DNA of 64,000 nt from assembly GCA_016584495.1 (NCBI GenBank), contig WAID01000003.1, positions 4,526,001 to 4,590,000 on the forward strand. The letters run 5' to 3'. Source of the DNA: Celoporthe dispersa. Lineage: Eukaryota > Ascomycota > Sordariomycetes > Diaporthales > Cryphonectriaceae. The notes beneath the pieces are model-generated. The model saw only the letters and a program-made list of their open reading frames with translations, had not been told where the DNA came from and did not search any database. The position numbers and the translations under genes are program-made. Position 1 is the first letter of the stretch, and each line of letters begins with the position of its first letter. Positions 22,630 to 33,955 of this stretch are shown here, one piece after another.

Positions 22630-24769
22630 GCACCACCTGGACCTTTCCACTGAGTGCACTCAGTGACAGAAGATGTCCAGGTCAAATGATTTGAAGTAAC
22701 CCTTAGAATCATGACCAAAGTCTGTATCCTGTGAGACTCTATCCTGTCAGATCACAAGCTGATGGAGCATGTCTGGCACACACACATCTGGCATCCACAT
22801 TGTGGCGACGGCGGGATGGGCTGCGGCTCAATGACGGTAGAAATTACCAAAAATACTTGATTATACCGCATTTTGCCCTAATGGGCTGCTAAGGAACAAA
22901 GGTCTGATGAGCACACTCGACAGCTACGGAATCAGCCTCGAAGTCATCCTCTCAGGAGATATACAAGTTCGCTGCCAGCCAGCCAGCAGCAGTGCGTTCA
23001 ACAACGGCCTACCCAGCCTGATCATAGATATCTTTCATAGGAACAACCTTGTGGGTTAATCAATGACCACAGCATGCAAGGTGTAAGGATTCTGTCACAA
23101 CAAAAAACGGTCGGGTGCCTTTATGGTCACCAGAGAACCCGGAGCCTCGGAGCTAGCTTGCAGGTGTGAGGAAGGGCCGTCTCGTAACGTCCAGAGAGGA
23201 CTGGGCTGGGAGCAACCAAGCCATGTCATTTCAAGAAGTGCCGTCACAGTTAAGGGGCTGCTGCCGGCTCCTGAGGCGTGGCGTCGTGCCTGATGTCGCA
23301 GCTGAGGTAGTAATTTCTCACGGGCATGGGCCAGGGAGGAGGAAGAAGGCAGAGAGGGCCATGTCTAGGCCCGGGGGCGGGTGCGTGCCCCCCGTGAAAC
23401 AAACGAGACCTGATCACAACGGCAGTTATACGTCCGTAAACCCTTCCGCAGCAACCACAGCCAGACAGACGGGAGATTGATTCACCCCGGTCTGAGACAC
23501 GATCATAAGTGCACGTTTTCCTCCCAACGCTAGTCCATGTGGGTGCTACGGGAAAAGAGTCGCAGGTTGACAAGGCTCAAATGAGGACCCAGGAAGGTTG
23601 AAGAATGAGAACCCGGAGGGGGGGGGAGGGGAGGAGCGGTGAAGGTGAACAGCCCGAGGTGATACAGCAATCATAATAATAATAACGACAACAACAACAG
23701 GACAAATAGGTCTGGCGATTTCGCGAGATTGAACGGATGGTCAGCAATAAGCCTGGGCCGGAATTTTTTCTTTTTTTAAAAAAGCAACAACACTACAGAC
23801 AGGGCAATCCCCATGTAATGAATGGTATGGAAAACCCAGTCCGGAGTTGGATGATTTATATATTGGCTTCAGCCAAGGCCAGGGTTCATCTCTTCATCTT
23901 CCTCAGCCAGCCCAACCCATGACGTCGTGAAAGAAAGGAAGAAGAAGAAGAAGAAAAAAAAAGAGGAGACGGACAAATACCGATGCATTGACACCTCCTC
24001 CGCCCACATTACAAAAGGACCACAGTGTATAATTGTTTCGAGGATCCTGAAACAACCTACCAATTCGCTTTGGGTAGGTCGCTGCAGATCACCCGCCTGT
24101 GGCGTCCCTGACCTGACCAATGACGGCCTGCGGCGGCCCTATATCCTAGGATCTGTTAATCTCGCCTGCAGGGGCTCATCCTGTTGCTCATTCATGTACT
24201 TCGCCTCGTTCTGAGGGGTGAAAGAAAAAAAAAGGTACTACCGTTGTACAGACTCTGTTGCCTTGTACGCCCATGGGGCGGGAAAAAGTGAGACACCACA
24301 CTTCTTCTCCGTGGACTAAGAATCCTCCCGTCCAGGTGAGGCTTTTCTCTCATTCCAGTGGTTGGGGGCCCTGCCTGACTGTTCCAGCCTGACTGTTCAC
24401 GACGTCTCTTCTCGAGAAGATTCACACAAGGAAAAAAAAGACCCCAAAATCACCTGTGAGGTGTTTTATCATGGAAAAGTGTGAATTTCTCAACAAGAGC
24501 TCCGGATCCCACGGGGAACCTCAAGGTGGCTCAAGCAACATTTCAAGAAGATTAAATTTACATCCCAGATGGTTCGAGTGTCGTTCCCATACCACAGAGA
24601 AGGGTAGATGCACCACGCCGTCCAGCCGCTCAAGACCAAACAAAAAAAATAAATGAGACAAAACCCCCTCGGTTCGCTATTTTCCTTTTTTTTGTAAGAG
24701 AGATTAGCCATGTCCCAGTGCCACCCAGGTCCCGAGCCATGAGATTGCGCCCGTAGCTGCTTATTAGAC

Positions 24770-25689
24770 TTAAGCCAGCATGGCAACGAGACCAGCGACG
24801 GCGGCCAGGGCACCGGAGGCGCCGTAGGAGGCAGCACCAGCAGTGACGATGCCGGTAGGGCTGGAGCCAGTGACGCTGTTTTGATATGATGTTAGAAATC
24901 TTTGGAAGAAAAAGAAGCCAAGATAAAAAAAAGACCTCTGGGTTCGGGCGAGACTCACGTAGCGTTCCTGGCACCAGTGGGGCTGACACCGCCGGAGGCG
25001 GGAGACACTAACGGGGGAGTTTCCACCGGTGGAGGTGGCGCAGGGGATGGCGACGGTGGAGTAGATCACGGTCGGCACGACGGTGGTCACGGAGGTGGAG
25101 ATGGTCTGGACCGAGTAGCTGGGGCACTGGCCGGCTCCGGTGCTGAGGGCAGGAGACACGGAGGAGTAGCTGGGGACAGCGATGGAGACGGTCGAGCCGA
25201 CGATGGGAACAGCACTGCTGGAGGAGCCGACAGCCGGGGGGCGGACTCGCCCACGGGGGAGTTGGAGCTGACGGCGGTCTCACTGCTCGCCGCGGGGGTG
25301 GTGGCGACGACGAGGGTGGTGCTGGAGGGGGAGGGCGTGACCGTGACGGCGGAGGACGAGGTCTCGGTCTCGACCTCGACCGAGGTCAGGGTGCTCTGGG
25401 TCAGGGTGTGCACCTTGGACGACACGCTGTGATATTACAGTTCGTTAGACAACACTCTCTCTCTCATGTGGGGTTCTCTCTCTCTCTCTCTCCTTTACAA
25501 GAGAGGGGGGAGGGGAAGGGGATGGCAAAAGGCTTACGAGGTGGAGCGGGCAGGGCAGTCGGTGACGGTGGCGGCGCAAGAGGTGATGGTGATCATCTCA
25601 GTGCTGTAGACGGTCGACTCGGGAGCGGGCTGGCCGATGGCAGCAAAGGCGGGGGCGACGAGGCCGGCAGCAAAGATCATGGAACGCAT
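24770..25689 (-). CDS. GPI-anchored Ser/Thr-rich cell-surface protein (two one-base frame breaks)
   Basis: Exons 25689-25538, 25426-24959 and 24875-24770; corrected product about 241 aa. The N-terminus MRSMIFAAGLVAPAFAAIG is a secretion signal. The mature part is Ser/Thr/Val-rich with few cysteines (TITSCAATVTDCPARST; later GAGQCPSYSVQT and VAIPCATS). The C-terminus ends in a small-residue site and a hydrophobic tail (SYGASGALAAVAGLVAMLA) without downstream charge, the form of a GPI-attachment signal. The product would therefore sit at the plasma membrane or cell wall. No catalytic domain is seen. Two compensating breaks are inferred: the G6 run 25236-25241 is one base short and 25000-25002 one base long. 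Between them only the shifted frame is protein-like (SVQTISTSVTTVVPTVIYSTV). Spliced length is divisible by three despite them. Exact family unknown. Confidence 0.72.
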
Positions 25690-25929
25690 TTTGGCTGATT
25701 TGTGTTGGTCTTGTTGAGAGAAGAAGAAAGGCTGGGTGTCTCGTGTGTAGAGAGAGGACTGAGGCTCGAGAGCTCTGGCGGTTTGGTTTATGGTTCGTGT
25801 GAATGAATGGACGACCGAAGTCAAGGTGAGGCGAAGACTCGTTGGAAAGTGAAGGTAACGGAGCTTGTTGGTAGGCTGAAGGAGAGCGAGAAGAGTGTGG
25901 TGGAAGGAGAGCAAAGAGGGCAGTTCTTC

Positions 25930-25936
25930 TTAAATA
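25930..25936 (-). promoter_or_regulatory. TATA-like element (TATTTAA) upstream of the GPI-protein gene
   Basis: About 240 bp before the ATG and followed by a purine/pyrimidine-rich leader. Consensus and position only; a longer leader than usual would be implied. Confidence 0.25.
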
Positions 25937-26771
25937 GGGAATGACTGCGTGTGCCCCCGGGGGTGAATGGTTTCTTCATTGTGGGATCCTCGTGGGAAAT
26001 TGCAATATGCATGGGTCGTGGTGGCCCCCCCCCTGCAGGCTAAATCAGGGGTTCGGTGGAGGTGAGGACAAAGGAACGGCGTTGGTAAGATCAACAGGGT
26101 CCCATCCTGCAAGTCGCGCCTATCCAGAGGGCGCCCTAGGCCTCCCCGACATGCCCCAGGTATGAGCTCGAGCCGTACGGTGAAGCTGACTGGCCGGGTT
26201 GCCTGCTGCGCTGTCTTACTCGCCGTCGCCCTCGAAGGAGGGGCGTTGGGTGTGAGGGGAAAAAAGAACCAACCCTGATGGCCAGTCAAGTCGACTGGCC
26301 ATGGACATCCCCGAACTGGTTGAGGGACCTGCATGCTGCGGAGCCGTGGCAACAATCCCGCGCTCAGTTGGGGTGATTGTTGCTGCTGCGAGCCCATCCG
26401 GCGCTTAGAGCCAAGCTTCTCGTGACCACAGATACCGCTCTTCTGCCCGCCAGACTGAGATCGCGCGATGTGACTTTCCATCTGTTCGGCGCGGCTATGA
26501 TGTCGACCTGACCAGGAAAACAAGAAACCAACCACCCAAGAACAGACAAATCAGCTCACTGCCGCCAGCCTTGACTCCAAGGTCTTCACTGTCATACTGT
26601 CGTCAGTGACAACAGAGATTCGGACCACAGAAAGGCTTGGCCCTTTGCTCAGGTTGTTGAGATCGTCATTGCAGCGTGGGGAGCATTGCGAATCCAAAAG
26701 GAGACGATGGCGTACACTCTGGCGAGCCTTTGCTGTCAATATCCCCCCCTCATGTGCTGATAGCTACTGTA

Positions 26772-26805
<34 letters not shown>
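26772..26805. repeat. compound (TG)n(GA)n microsatellite
   Basis: About nine TG units directly followed by about seven GA units. Confidence 0.95.
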
Positions 26806-27781
26806 CCCACACTCCCCAGCAGACCCAGGGCATGACCTGAGCCGTACCCATAGGATGCACTGTTCTGAAGAGTATCCCTGATCGTGTGAGTGCTGGACCG
26901 GGGAATACGTTGAGATCTTGAGGTGTCTCCGCGGTAATTTTCCATTGGTAGCCATGATCCCTGTGGATGGGAAATAAGGTTGATTGTTCGCAGGGGGCCG
27001 ATCCAGGTGCCAGTGCGACGTCCGTCCCCAGGCTTCGCTCGCATGGTGTTGTTTTGAAACGGGCCGTAGTACTACTGTACAGACAGGTTCGATCTCACCT
27101 GTCGGTGCTCGTTCCGCTCCGTCATGATCATCAACTTGGGTGACTGAGCTGAGAAGGCACTCAAGCCACGGCTCATTGTGAGACTCGAACTTTTGTCGTG
27201 GGTATAACAAACTGTCACACCAGGCCGGGCCGCGAAGGAATTGCTCCTCTCAAGCCAGATGCGAATCTGGCCGAATAGCCAGCATCCTCCTGCCCTGGTC
27301 GAACCTGCAAATTTGGTCCTCTGCTGTACAGTACCGAGGGCCCTGGCAGATGCATGCTGGGTTCTGGGTGAGATTGCGGGCCCAGTGTGGGCTGAAGGCC
27401 ACCACCCATCCATCCTCTTCTCGCTCTCTCTCCTCTATCCCACAGCGCTAATGCAGGGACACCCGCCCACAGCCTTCCAAGGTGCTAAAAAAGGTGAAAT
27501 CCTGTGATGTGCTGAGGAATTGTGGTTTGCGTGCCATGACATCAGCCAACGAACGGATCTTTTTTTACCCCCATATCGAATGGGGCCCGGTTGTCACGTT
27601 GGGTCGTGAATGTCGATTCTGCATGTGCATGGGCGTCCTGGGCACATGTGCGAGCGGCAAACGCCTTTAGTGAACCCCATCAGCCCGAGACAGCAGGACC
27701 ACAATTATAGCACTGGTCCCCCCCTGTGGAATGAGGGCAGGGTGCCCAGCTGATTCAAGACACCGTGCACGTCGAAATCAA

Positions 27782-27798
27782 ACACACACACACACACA
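27782..27798. repeat. (AC)n microsatellite
   Basis: About eight dinucleotide units in intergenic DNA. Confidence 0.9.
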
Positions 27799-29110
27799 GC
27801 TGGGACCCTCATGGGCGCTGGACCCAGCGTTCCCCATCGACATCATCTCGCCAGCCCGACAACTGCAATCTTGCAGTCCGCCCCCCAGTCGTCTAGATTC
27901 GGGATTGAGTTCGATCTCGCAATCTCGCATGATACTATCGCATCGGTGACGAGGTGGACTGCCACATGAGGCGAGATCTCTCTCATCTCCTATGAACTGC
28001 CCGGCATATGCGGTCACTTATACCGGCTGAATCGTGCTTGGGTATGTGTGTGTGTCGATGGGACCATGCGTCCTCCGCGCTGCAGCCTTCCGCGTTGTGT
28101 CTTAGCCTCGGGTTCTCCGCTTCGGCACATGTGTCCCTGCGTGCCCTGTTTCCTGAACGGCACGGAAATTGAGACGTGCGCAGATCGGCAGGGCCGCAAC
28201 AAGGTCGTTCAACCAGATTCGAGGGAACAGCTTCGGGAGGCCTTCCTCGCTGCTATCGCTGTGGACCAGTCTCCTCAGGCCTCCTATGACCTCACGGTAG
28301 TGGGCTTCTGCTCTTTTCTCATCTTGAAAAGGCCTTGGCAGTCCCTGCCTCTCCTGAGGGGTATCTAGAGTAGTACTCCATAGGGGGTGGCGTCCTCTTC
28401 CCTGCCTGGAAGCGGTCTCTCACTGGGCGACCGCCAGTTGCCGCACAGAGTGAATGCGACCCGAATCACCAACCTAACTCGTCCTCAAGAGTAGGTCGCG
28501 TTGGTCTCACTGCCGGTTCAGCAGCACGAATGCCTCCACATGACCCTGGCGATGCCTTTGGGATGAGGGATCGAGCAGAGATCCCACGATGCCCGGCGGT
28601 GGCATATACATAGTAAATGCCCTGCAGTTTCGTGCTGACGGTGCGATTCCTCCCTCTCTGGCTTCTCACAGTTCCCAACCGTCAAGCCTCCCCGGTCTCG
28701 GAATATGCTGCGTACATGCATGCTTGACGGTCCGACGCTGGTTTTCTGATGCTGCTTATTGGGGAGGTGGCTTTCTGGTACCACCATAAGAGCTCCTTCG
28801 AGCGCGATGTCGCAATTAATCTGGTCCTATCCCAGATGTAACTTTTGAGGCGCCGTGCGGCCCCCCCCCCAAAAAATGGCCCGAAGCTGCCAAAAAGATG
28901 CCTCTGAACAGAGTATAGGTTCAGTTCCAGCGTTCTGTAACCTAGAGATTGAACGAGCTACTCATGCATGACCAGAACAAACCCAGCAGCTCCGGATGGG
29001 GGCGTGGTCGACGCGTGCGCATGTCGTAAGCCTTGGTATCGTGCCACATCATGAAACTAGAGAGCCTCAATGCCGTGCTCGCAAACATTCGATAGCACGC
29101 TCCCTGCTTG

Positions 29111-29135
29111 CCCCCCACCCCCCCCCCCCAAAAAA
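29111..29135. repeat. poly-C / poly-A homopolymer tract
   Basis: C6-A-C12 followed by A6. A similar C10A6 tract lies at 28861-28876. Such tracts are prone to sequencing error and slippage. Confidence 0.85.
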
Positions 29136-30128
29136 GGAGCTGTCTTCCTGTTGTAAACCTCCAAGAGCCCTCAGGTATTTCCCACGACTCTCTTTTTGGT
29201 GTCACTGTTGCGCGTCGAGCTGGCGTCACCATGACCACACCTCAGGTCTTCCTCTTCTGAAGGCTTGATGCTCTCAAGACGTATTCTAGTCCGTGCTGCC
29301 GTTGAGGGGTCGTCAAACAGGCTGTAGAAGGGGGACGGGGAGGGGGCGGGGGGGGATGCAGAACTGTTCCTGCAACGATCAACCTACTCACTCACTCCCA
29401 TGTGCAGTCAGGGCCGCCTTGACTGTTAGGCCCTACAGTTGTCAGATGGCCAGTCATGTAGATGAGCCTGATCGTCCTAACACCTACCGCATGGCCTACC
29501 GACCAACTCTCTGGAGGCTCGATGTAAAGATGAAATTCATTCGTGAGGTCCTTGTAAGTATTGAGACTAGTAGAGGGGCGTACGTAGGCTGAACAGAGCA
29601 GCTCCCCACAAGGCACAAGGGAAAATGGCTTCCTCGCCCCTCTCTGCCTGTGGCCATGCTGTTGAAGGACTTTGAGTGTGACCACGTGGTCCGTATTTTT
29701 GATTTATTTATCTGTTTATTTTATTCTATTTGACAATGAATGCAGTCGCGATGGGTAGACCCAGAAGTCAAGTTACAGAAGGCGCGAAGAGTCTGTTGCT
29801 GCTGTTACAGTGTCTTGTGTACTATGTGTACACAGTATGGGTGGTAGTATGGCAGCGTGGGCAGGTGCTATGGCGATACTACGGTACTAATACTACTGTG
29901 GTAGGGTAGTTGGTACCACGAACAGGCCGGATCTAGATTGGAGCTTTGACCCCTGCACCTACCCCAAAGCGGCGGGACGGCGGGTGCAGGGGTTCGCGCA
30001 CAGCATGTGTCTTCTTTCCTGGCCGGCCTTTTCCTGGCTCTCGTCATCGTCATCGTGTCCTGTTCCCGCCGACAGCCCAAGACACACGCCGCAACCCACT
30101 GAACATAGGATGCCTCCTCGATGACAAG

Positions 30129-31925
30129 ATGCCTCCTCCGTTCCCTGAAGCCAAGATCACCCTCGACTACCCCTTATATGGCTGCGACTTCGACCCCCAG
30201 GACCCCGGCCGTCTCTTCGTCGGCGGCGGCGGCGGCATGAGCCGCACCGGGGTCGCCAACAAGATCACCTCCCTCGATGCCACGTCGCGCGACAAGCTCG
30301 AGATCACCGGCGAGATCATCCTGAGAAATGATGAGGACAATGTCGCCAGTCTCGCCGCCGGCCAGCGCAAGGGCAAGGCCACCCTGCTCTACGCCGGCAT
30401 CAGCTCCGGCGCCGATGACCTGCAGAAGGGAAAGAATGAGCACTTCCGCGTCCTCGCCGCCGACCAGCCCAAGGCTACAAGGTCCTCCGTCATGGGCGCT
30501 AGGATCTCCGAGCTGAGCAGGACCGCCCTGTTCACCACCGACGACAAGTCCACATACCAACGCCTGCTGAGGCTAACGCAGCCCTTCCCGGCCACGTCGC
30601 AGCTGGGTGCCGTGGCCACGGGCCTCTCCAAGGACCCGCAGGTCGCGCTGTTCGACGTCGCGGCGGGGAACAACGTCGCGCCCAGGTTGAGGGGTGTGCT
30701 GGACCTGAGGAGCGAGGCCGTGGATATGGACGTGCTGCAGACGGCCGAGGACAGGTACCAGCTCATGTACTGCGACAACCACAAGATCTACACCTTCGAC
30801 GTCACCCCGGACGCGGGCGACACCGTGGACACGGAGCCCACGTGTATCTATACCATGACCTCCGACGACGTTCGGCCAGCCTTCCGCTGCATCCGCTACC
30901 TGTCTGCCGGCTTTGCCTTCGCCGTCGCTAACCTGCCCAGCCCTAGCGGCGGCGTGGTGCTCTACGGGTTCCGCCTGCCCAAGGCGAACGCCAAACCGGA
31001 TGCGACGGCCAGGATCGCCGTCAACACGAAGCTGCCCAGACGCAAGGGCGCCAAGGCCACCGGCCTGGCCGTCGCGAACCTCAGCCCACCCACCTCGCCC
31101 AGTGCGGCCCAGGGCGACACTCAGTTCGTCATCGCCGTCACCGGCAACGACTCCTCCGTCCACCTGTACACCCTCGACCACCAGGTCCTGGGCGACGTCG
31201 ACCTCCTCACGCGCCTCTACCCCCTGCACGTGCTCAGGAATGTTCACCCCGGCATGGTCACCAACCTCTGCTTCTCGCGCTTCGCCCCACCCCGCTCCGG
31301 TACCGCAAAGACGCAATATCTCCGCCTGGCCAGCACCTCTGTCAGCAATTGTGTTGCTGTCCACTCCATCGCTCTCAAGAAGCACTTCGACAGGCCCGCC
31401 AAGGCCCGCCGCGGCGTAGGGCCACCGCGCCTCCCGCGGTACGTGACTGCGCTCGGCGCACGCGGGCCCAACCCAGCCAGCATGCTCCTCTTCTTTGCGG
31501 CCATCGCGCTGCTCATCGGCGTCGTGCTCCAGGGCCTCCTGGAGGTGAAGGGCCTCACCCGCCCCGTCGTTGGCGGGCACAAATGGCTCCCCTCCATCCT
31601 CCACGCCAGTCCCGCAACCTCACCACCGCCGTCCTCTCCACATGCCGGCTTCCTCGCCCGCCTCCTTGAGGAGCGCAACCTGGCTGGACGCGAGCACGGC
31701 ATCGTCCTGCGCGACTCCGAGGTTCCCGGTGGCGATATCAACCTCGAGACGGAGCACGACGGATCTGCCAAGAGCTGGGACGAGCTGTCGGAACCGCAGA
31801 GGGCGCTGTGGCGCGACAGGCTCAAGGCCGGCGGGCACTGGGCCGAGGACATGGGCGAGACGGTGCTCAAGGGCGTCCTGTTTGGGGAGCTGGCAGCCAT
31901 TGTGGGCGGCGCAGTCGGGGGCTAG
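30129..31925 (+). CDS. SEC12: SEC12-like guanine nucleotide-exchange factor for SAR1
   Basis: Single exon, 598 aa. SEC12 is an ER type II membrane protein whose cytosolic beta-propeller loads GTP on SAR1 to start COPII vesicle budding. The N-terminus KITLDYPLYGCDFDPQD is the first propeller strand, followed at residues 32-36 by the five-glycine K-loop (FVGGGGGMSRTGVANKITSLD) that defines this family. Propeller blades run to about residue 430 (for example FVIAVTGNDSSVHLYTL and LRNVHPGMVTNLCFS). One membrane segment lies at about 452-471 (MLLFFAAIALLIGVVLQGLL), followed by a lumenal tail of about 125 residues with no HDEL-type signal. The frame is open 61 codons further upstream, but the ATG at 30129 fits the family start. 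No frame break. Convergent with the first DUF5672 gene. Confidence 0.88.
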   Translation: MPPPFPEAKITLDYPLYGCDFDPQDPGRLFVGGGGGMSRTGVANKITSLDATSRDKLEITGEIILRNDEDNVASLAAGQRKGKATLLYAGISSGADDLQKGKNEHFRVLAADQPKATRSSVMGARISELSRTALFTTDDKSTYQRLLRLTQPFPATSQLGAVATGLSKDPQVALFDVAAGNNVAPRLRGVLDLRSEAVDMDVLQTAEDRYQLMYCDNHKIYTFDVTPDAGDTVDTEPTCIYTMTSDDVRPAFRCIRYLSAGFAFAVANLPSPSGGVVLYGFRLPKANAKPDATARIAVNTKLPRRKGAKATGLAVANLSPPTSPSAAQGDTQFVIAVTGNDSSVHLYTLDHQVLGDVDLLTRLYPLHVLRNVHPGMVTNLCFSRFAPPRSGTAKTQYLRLASTSVSNCVAVHSIALKKHFDRPAKARRGVGPPRLPRYVTALGARGPNPASMLLFFAAIALLIGVVLQGLLEVKGLTRPVVGGHKWLPSILHASPATSPPPSSPHAGFLARLLEERNLAGREHGIVLRDSEVPGGDINLETEHDGSAKSWDELSEPQRALWRDRLKAGGHWAEDMGETVLKGVLFGELAAIVGGAVGG

Positions 31926-32638
31926 CTGCTCGGGCACGCCCTGGCCTGAAGGTGTCGCTCGTGGTTTGGTGCTTGTGAAAATTATTGCATTGACTGGATT
32001 AGCGAAAGAAGAAAAGGGGAGAAGGAAAAAAAAGAACAAGATCGGGCCAGAATAGAAGGGAAACGAAAACAAGTGGGTGGCATAGTTTATAATTAGCGTT
32101 CATTCTTGCTTTCCTGGATGGCTTGTATTAAAACCTGGTTTGCTTGTTAATGGAAACACGACATATGGCTAGTAGTTTGATTGGTAGAAGCACTCAAGAG
32201 AGAGGGTAAGATTAATCAGTGGTCGGAAACTTGGATGGCAAAGAAGATGATTACAGAGCATTGCTTGTCGAAAGAAAGAAAAAATAGATGTGATTGCGGT
32301 GCAATGATGTTCAATGAATAGTCCCATGTCAATCCATCCGATCTCGACCCTAGAAGTTCGACCTATAATTGTGGTATCCAAGATGACATTTCTAACCACA
32401 ACAAATGTGCGCGTGTGTGTATGTATCACATCCAAATTATCCAGCCGATCGAGGCCTAAGCCGGTTTCTATGCTCCCTTTTTCACCCGTATCCATTCAGG
32501 TCTGTCCAACGCCATAACACCTAACGCTACCCGGCTTGCCCGTTTGCATATGAGGCCCGCCGAGAAAAGGGGGAGAACGAAAACCACCAGAAATCGTAGT
32601 AAGAGAGGTATCCGGGCCGAGGCGACGTTGAGGAGGCC
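31926..32638. other. convergent 3' region SEC12 / DUF5672 gene A
   Basis: 713 bp, AT-richer than neighbouring coding DNA (notably 32060-32350), as expected of 3' UTRs. No coding signal. Confidence 0.5.
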
Positions 32639-33955
32639 TTAGAAGGGCGTCAACCCATCCGGCAGTAATGGATACTCCACACCGTCAATCATCTCGGTCC
32701 CCATTCCCAGGTCGACATCCAGCATACCGGTGTCAGCCATATGATACCCATCTCCTAGTGCGTCTCGCTTCCAGTACGCGCCACAGCTGCCCGGCACGTA
32801 CCTCGCCGCGTCCATGGCGAGCGTCATCTTGACCTCGGGGCAGTAGTCCCAGATATGCTTCCTAAGCCTGGGACTGCCCCAGATCTGCGAGTGTAGATAT
32901 GTGCCGCCGCCGCCTGTGTGATACCCCAAGGGTTCGTAGAAGCCCTCGCGCCAGTCGTCGATCCCCTTGACGAGCTCTCCCTGCTCTGCAGCCTCGATGG
33001 TCGAGTTGTACTGTGACGTCTCCTTGTCGGTGGCCAGATGGGTGGCCTTGCCCGTGTGCATCTCCCCGCTGAAGGTGAGGGGAGACCGTTGCGTTGGCCA
33101 TCTTGGCGTTCGGCCTGTGGCCCAGACGCTCGGTGAGCCAGACGTCCTCGGCCTCGGAAAAGTCCGCGCGGGCCTGCGAGCGCAGCACATCGATGATGGC
33201 GCTGACGCGACGGATGGACAGGCCGCCGTTCCCGCCAAACCGCGAGCCGGGGTTCCAGGGTGCGCCGATCCAGTCGTAGTCGAGGTACTCGTTCAGGTTG
33301 CGCTGGGAGTTGGCGCAGAGGATCGAGTCGGTCTGGAAGATGAGCAGCCACTCGGCCGGGGCGAGGACGGTCTCGTACATCCAGAGGCTGGTGAGGAAGC
33401 GGGAGATCTCCTCCTGAGAGGACACGGACATGTTGGAGGGGATGTATGTCAGGTCAAGCTTGCCGGTCCGCACCTGGTTCTGGATGGCGACAGACTTGTT
33501 GATGAACTCGACAGACTCGACGGAGCCCATGAACCGAAAGCGCCAGTCGGGCGGGACGACAGACATGAAGTGCAGCATCAGAGGGGCAAGGATGGGGTTG
33601 GCACGGTTCTCGATCAGGAGGGCCACCTTGGACTCGTTGAAGGGCGTCCTCTGCTCCTGAGCATACTGTAGAGAGACTTTTGGTATTGTCATGTAGGCGT
33701 CATAGTCTTGTATGTAGCCGCTTGACAGGGTGAGCGTGAATACTCTGGACAGCGGCGGGTCAGTCTTGCCAGGCCAGCAGCAGTCAGATGTGCAGCATCA
33801 TTGGCGCCGAAAACGTACAAGAAGACGACGAGCGCGAGAACGACTCGTATCCGGCGTGTGGTCCTCGCCCATATCCTCATCGCCATTGATTTTATCCGCA
33901 CCCATGCCTCACTCAAGGTCATCTCCTCGACCTCGTTCTTTTCTAAATGCGCCAT
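32639..33955 (-). CDS. DUF5672 family protein A, type II membrane, glycosyltransferase-like candidate (one-base frame break)
   Basis: Exons 33955-33819 and 33744-32639 (74-bp intron, donor GTACGT); corrected product 413 aa. A basic N-terminus is followed by a single hydrophobic segment (IRVVLALVVFLVFTLTL, split by the intron), so a Golgi/ER type II anchor is inferred. The DUF5672 core shows VALLIENRANPILAPLMLHFMSVVPPDWRFRFMGS, EISRFLTSLWMYE, AEWLLIFQTDSILCANS, YDWIGAPW, GGNGGLSIRR and EDVWLTERLG. The D-S-x-L-C and GNGG-LS-R motifs resemble nucleotide-sugar-dependent transferases, but activity is unproven. At the G4 run 33079-33082 (C4 on the coding strand) one extra base shifts the frame after NAKMANATVS; FSGEMHTGKATHL continues in the next. 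A second member lies divergently at 36400. Confidence 0.86.

Larger units (their letters stand above)
21855..24769. other. 2.9-kb intergenic region, no supported gene
   Basis: Between the RTA1 start and the 3' end of the GPI-protein gene. No frame resembles a protein family. Contains a 16-unit (GT)n microsatellite, trinucleotide-like A/C-rich runs around 23671-23700 and a (GAA)n/A-rich tract at 23937-23963. Confidence 0.55.
25690..30128. other. 4.4-kb intergenic region between GPI-protein gene and SEC12
   Basis: Head-to-head gap. Frames up to about 200 codons exist (for example 25930-26535 on the minus strand) but lack protein-like composition or any recognisable motif. The stretch carries several repeats: (TG)n(GA)n at 26772-26805, (CA)n at 27782-27798, a C10A6 run at 28861-28876 and a C-rich/A run at 29111-29135. 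Confidence 0.55.

Noticed and set aside
24990..25020. A 30-bp intron could explain one frame change in the GPI-protein gene
   Set aside because: Far shorter than any other intron here and without a branch-point-like stretch; a one-base indel is simpler.
25930..26535. 201-codon minus-strand frame upstream of the GPI-protein gene
   Set aside because: No motif; it overlaps the probable promoter and has non-protein-like composition.
27082..27103. Hairpin with a GGTTCGATC loop resembling a tRNA T-arm
   Set aside because: No matching acceptor, D or anticodon arms at the required spacing; the short inverted repeat is likely chance.
30573..31604. 343-codon minus-strand frame
   Set aside because: Antisense shadow of SEC12.
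33065..33085. An 18-bp intron to explain the DUF5672 A frame change
   Set aside because: Too short to be spliced; the homopolymer indel explains it.
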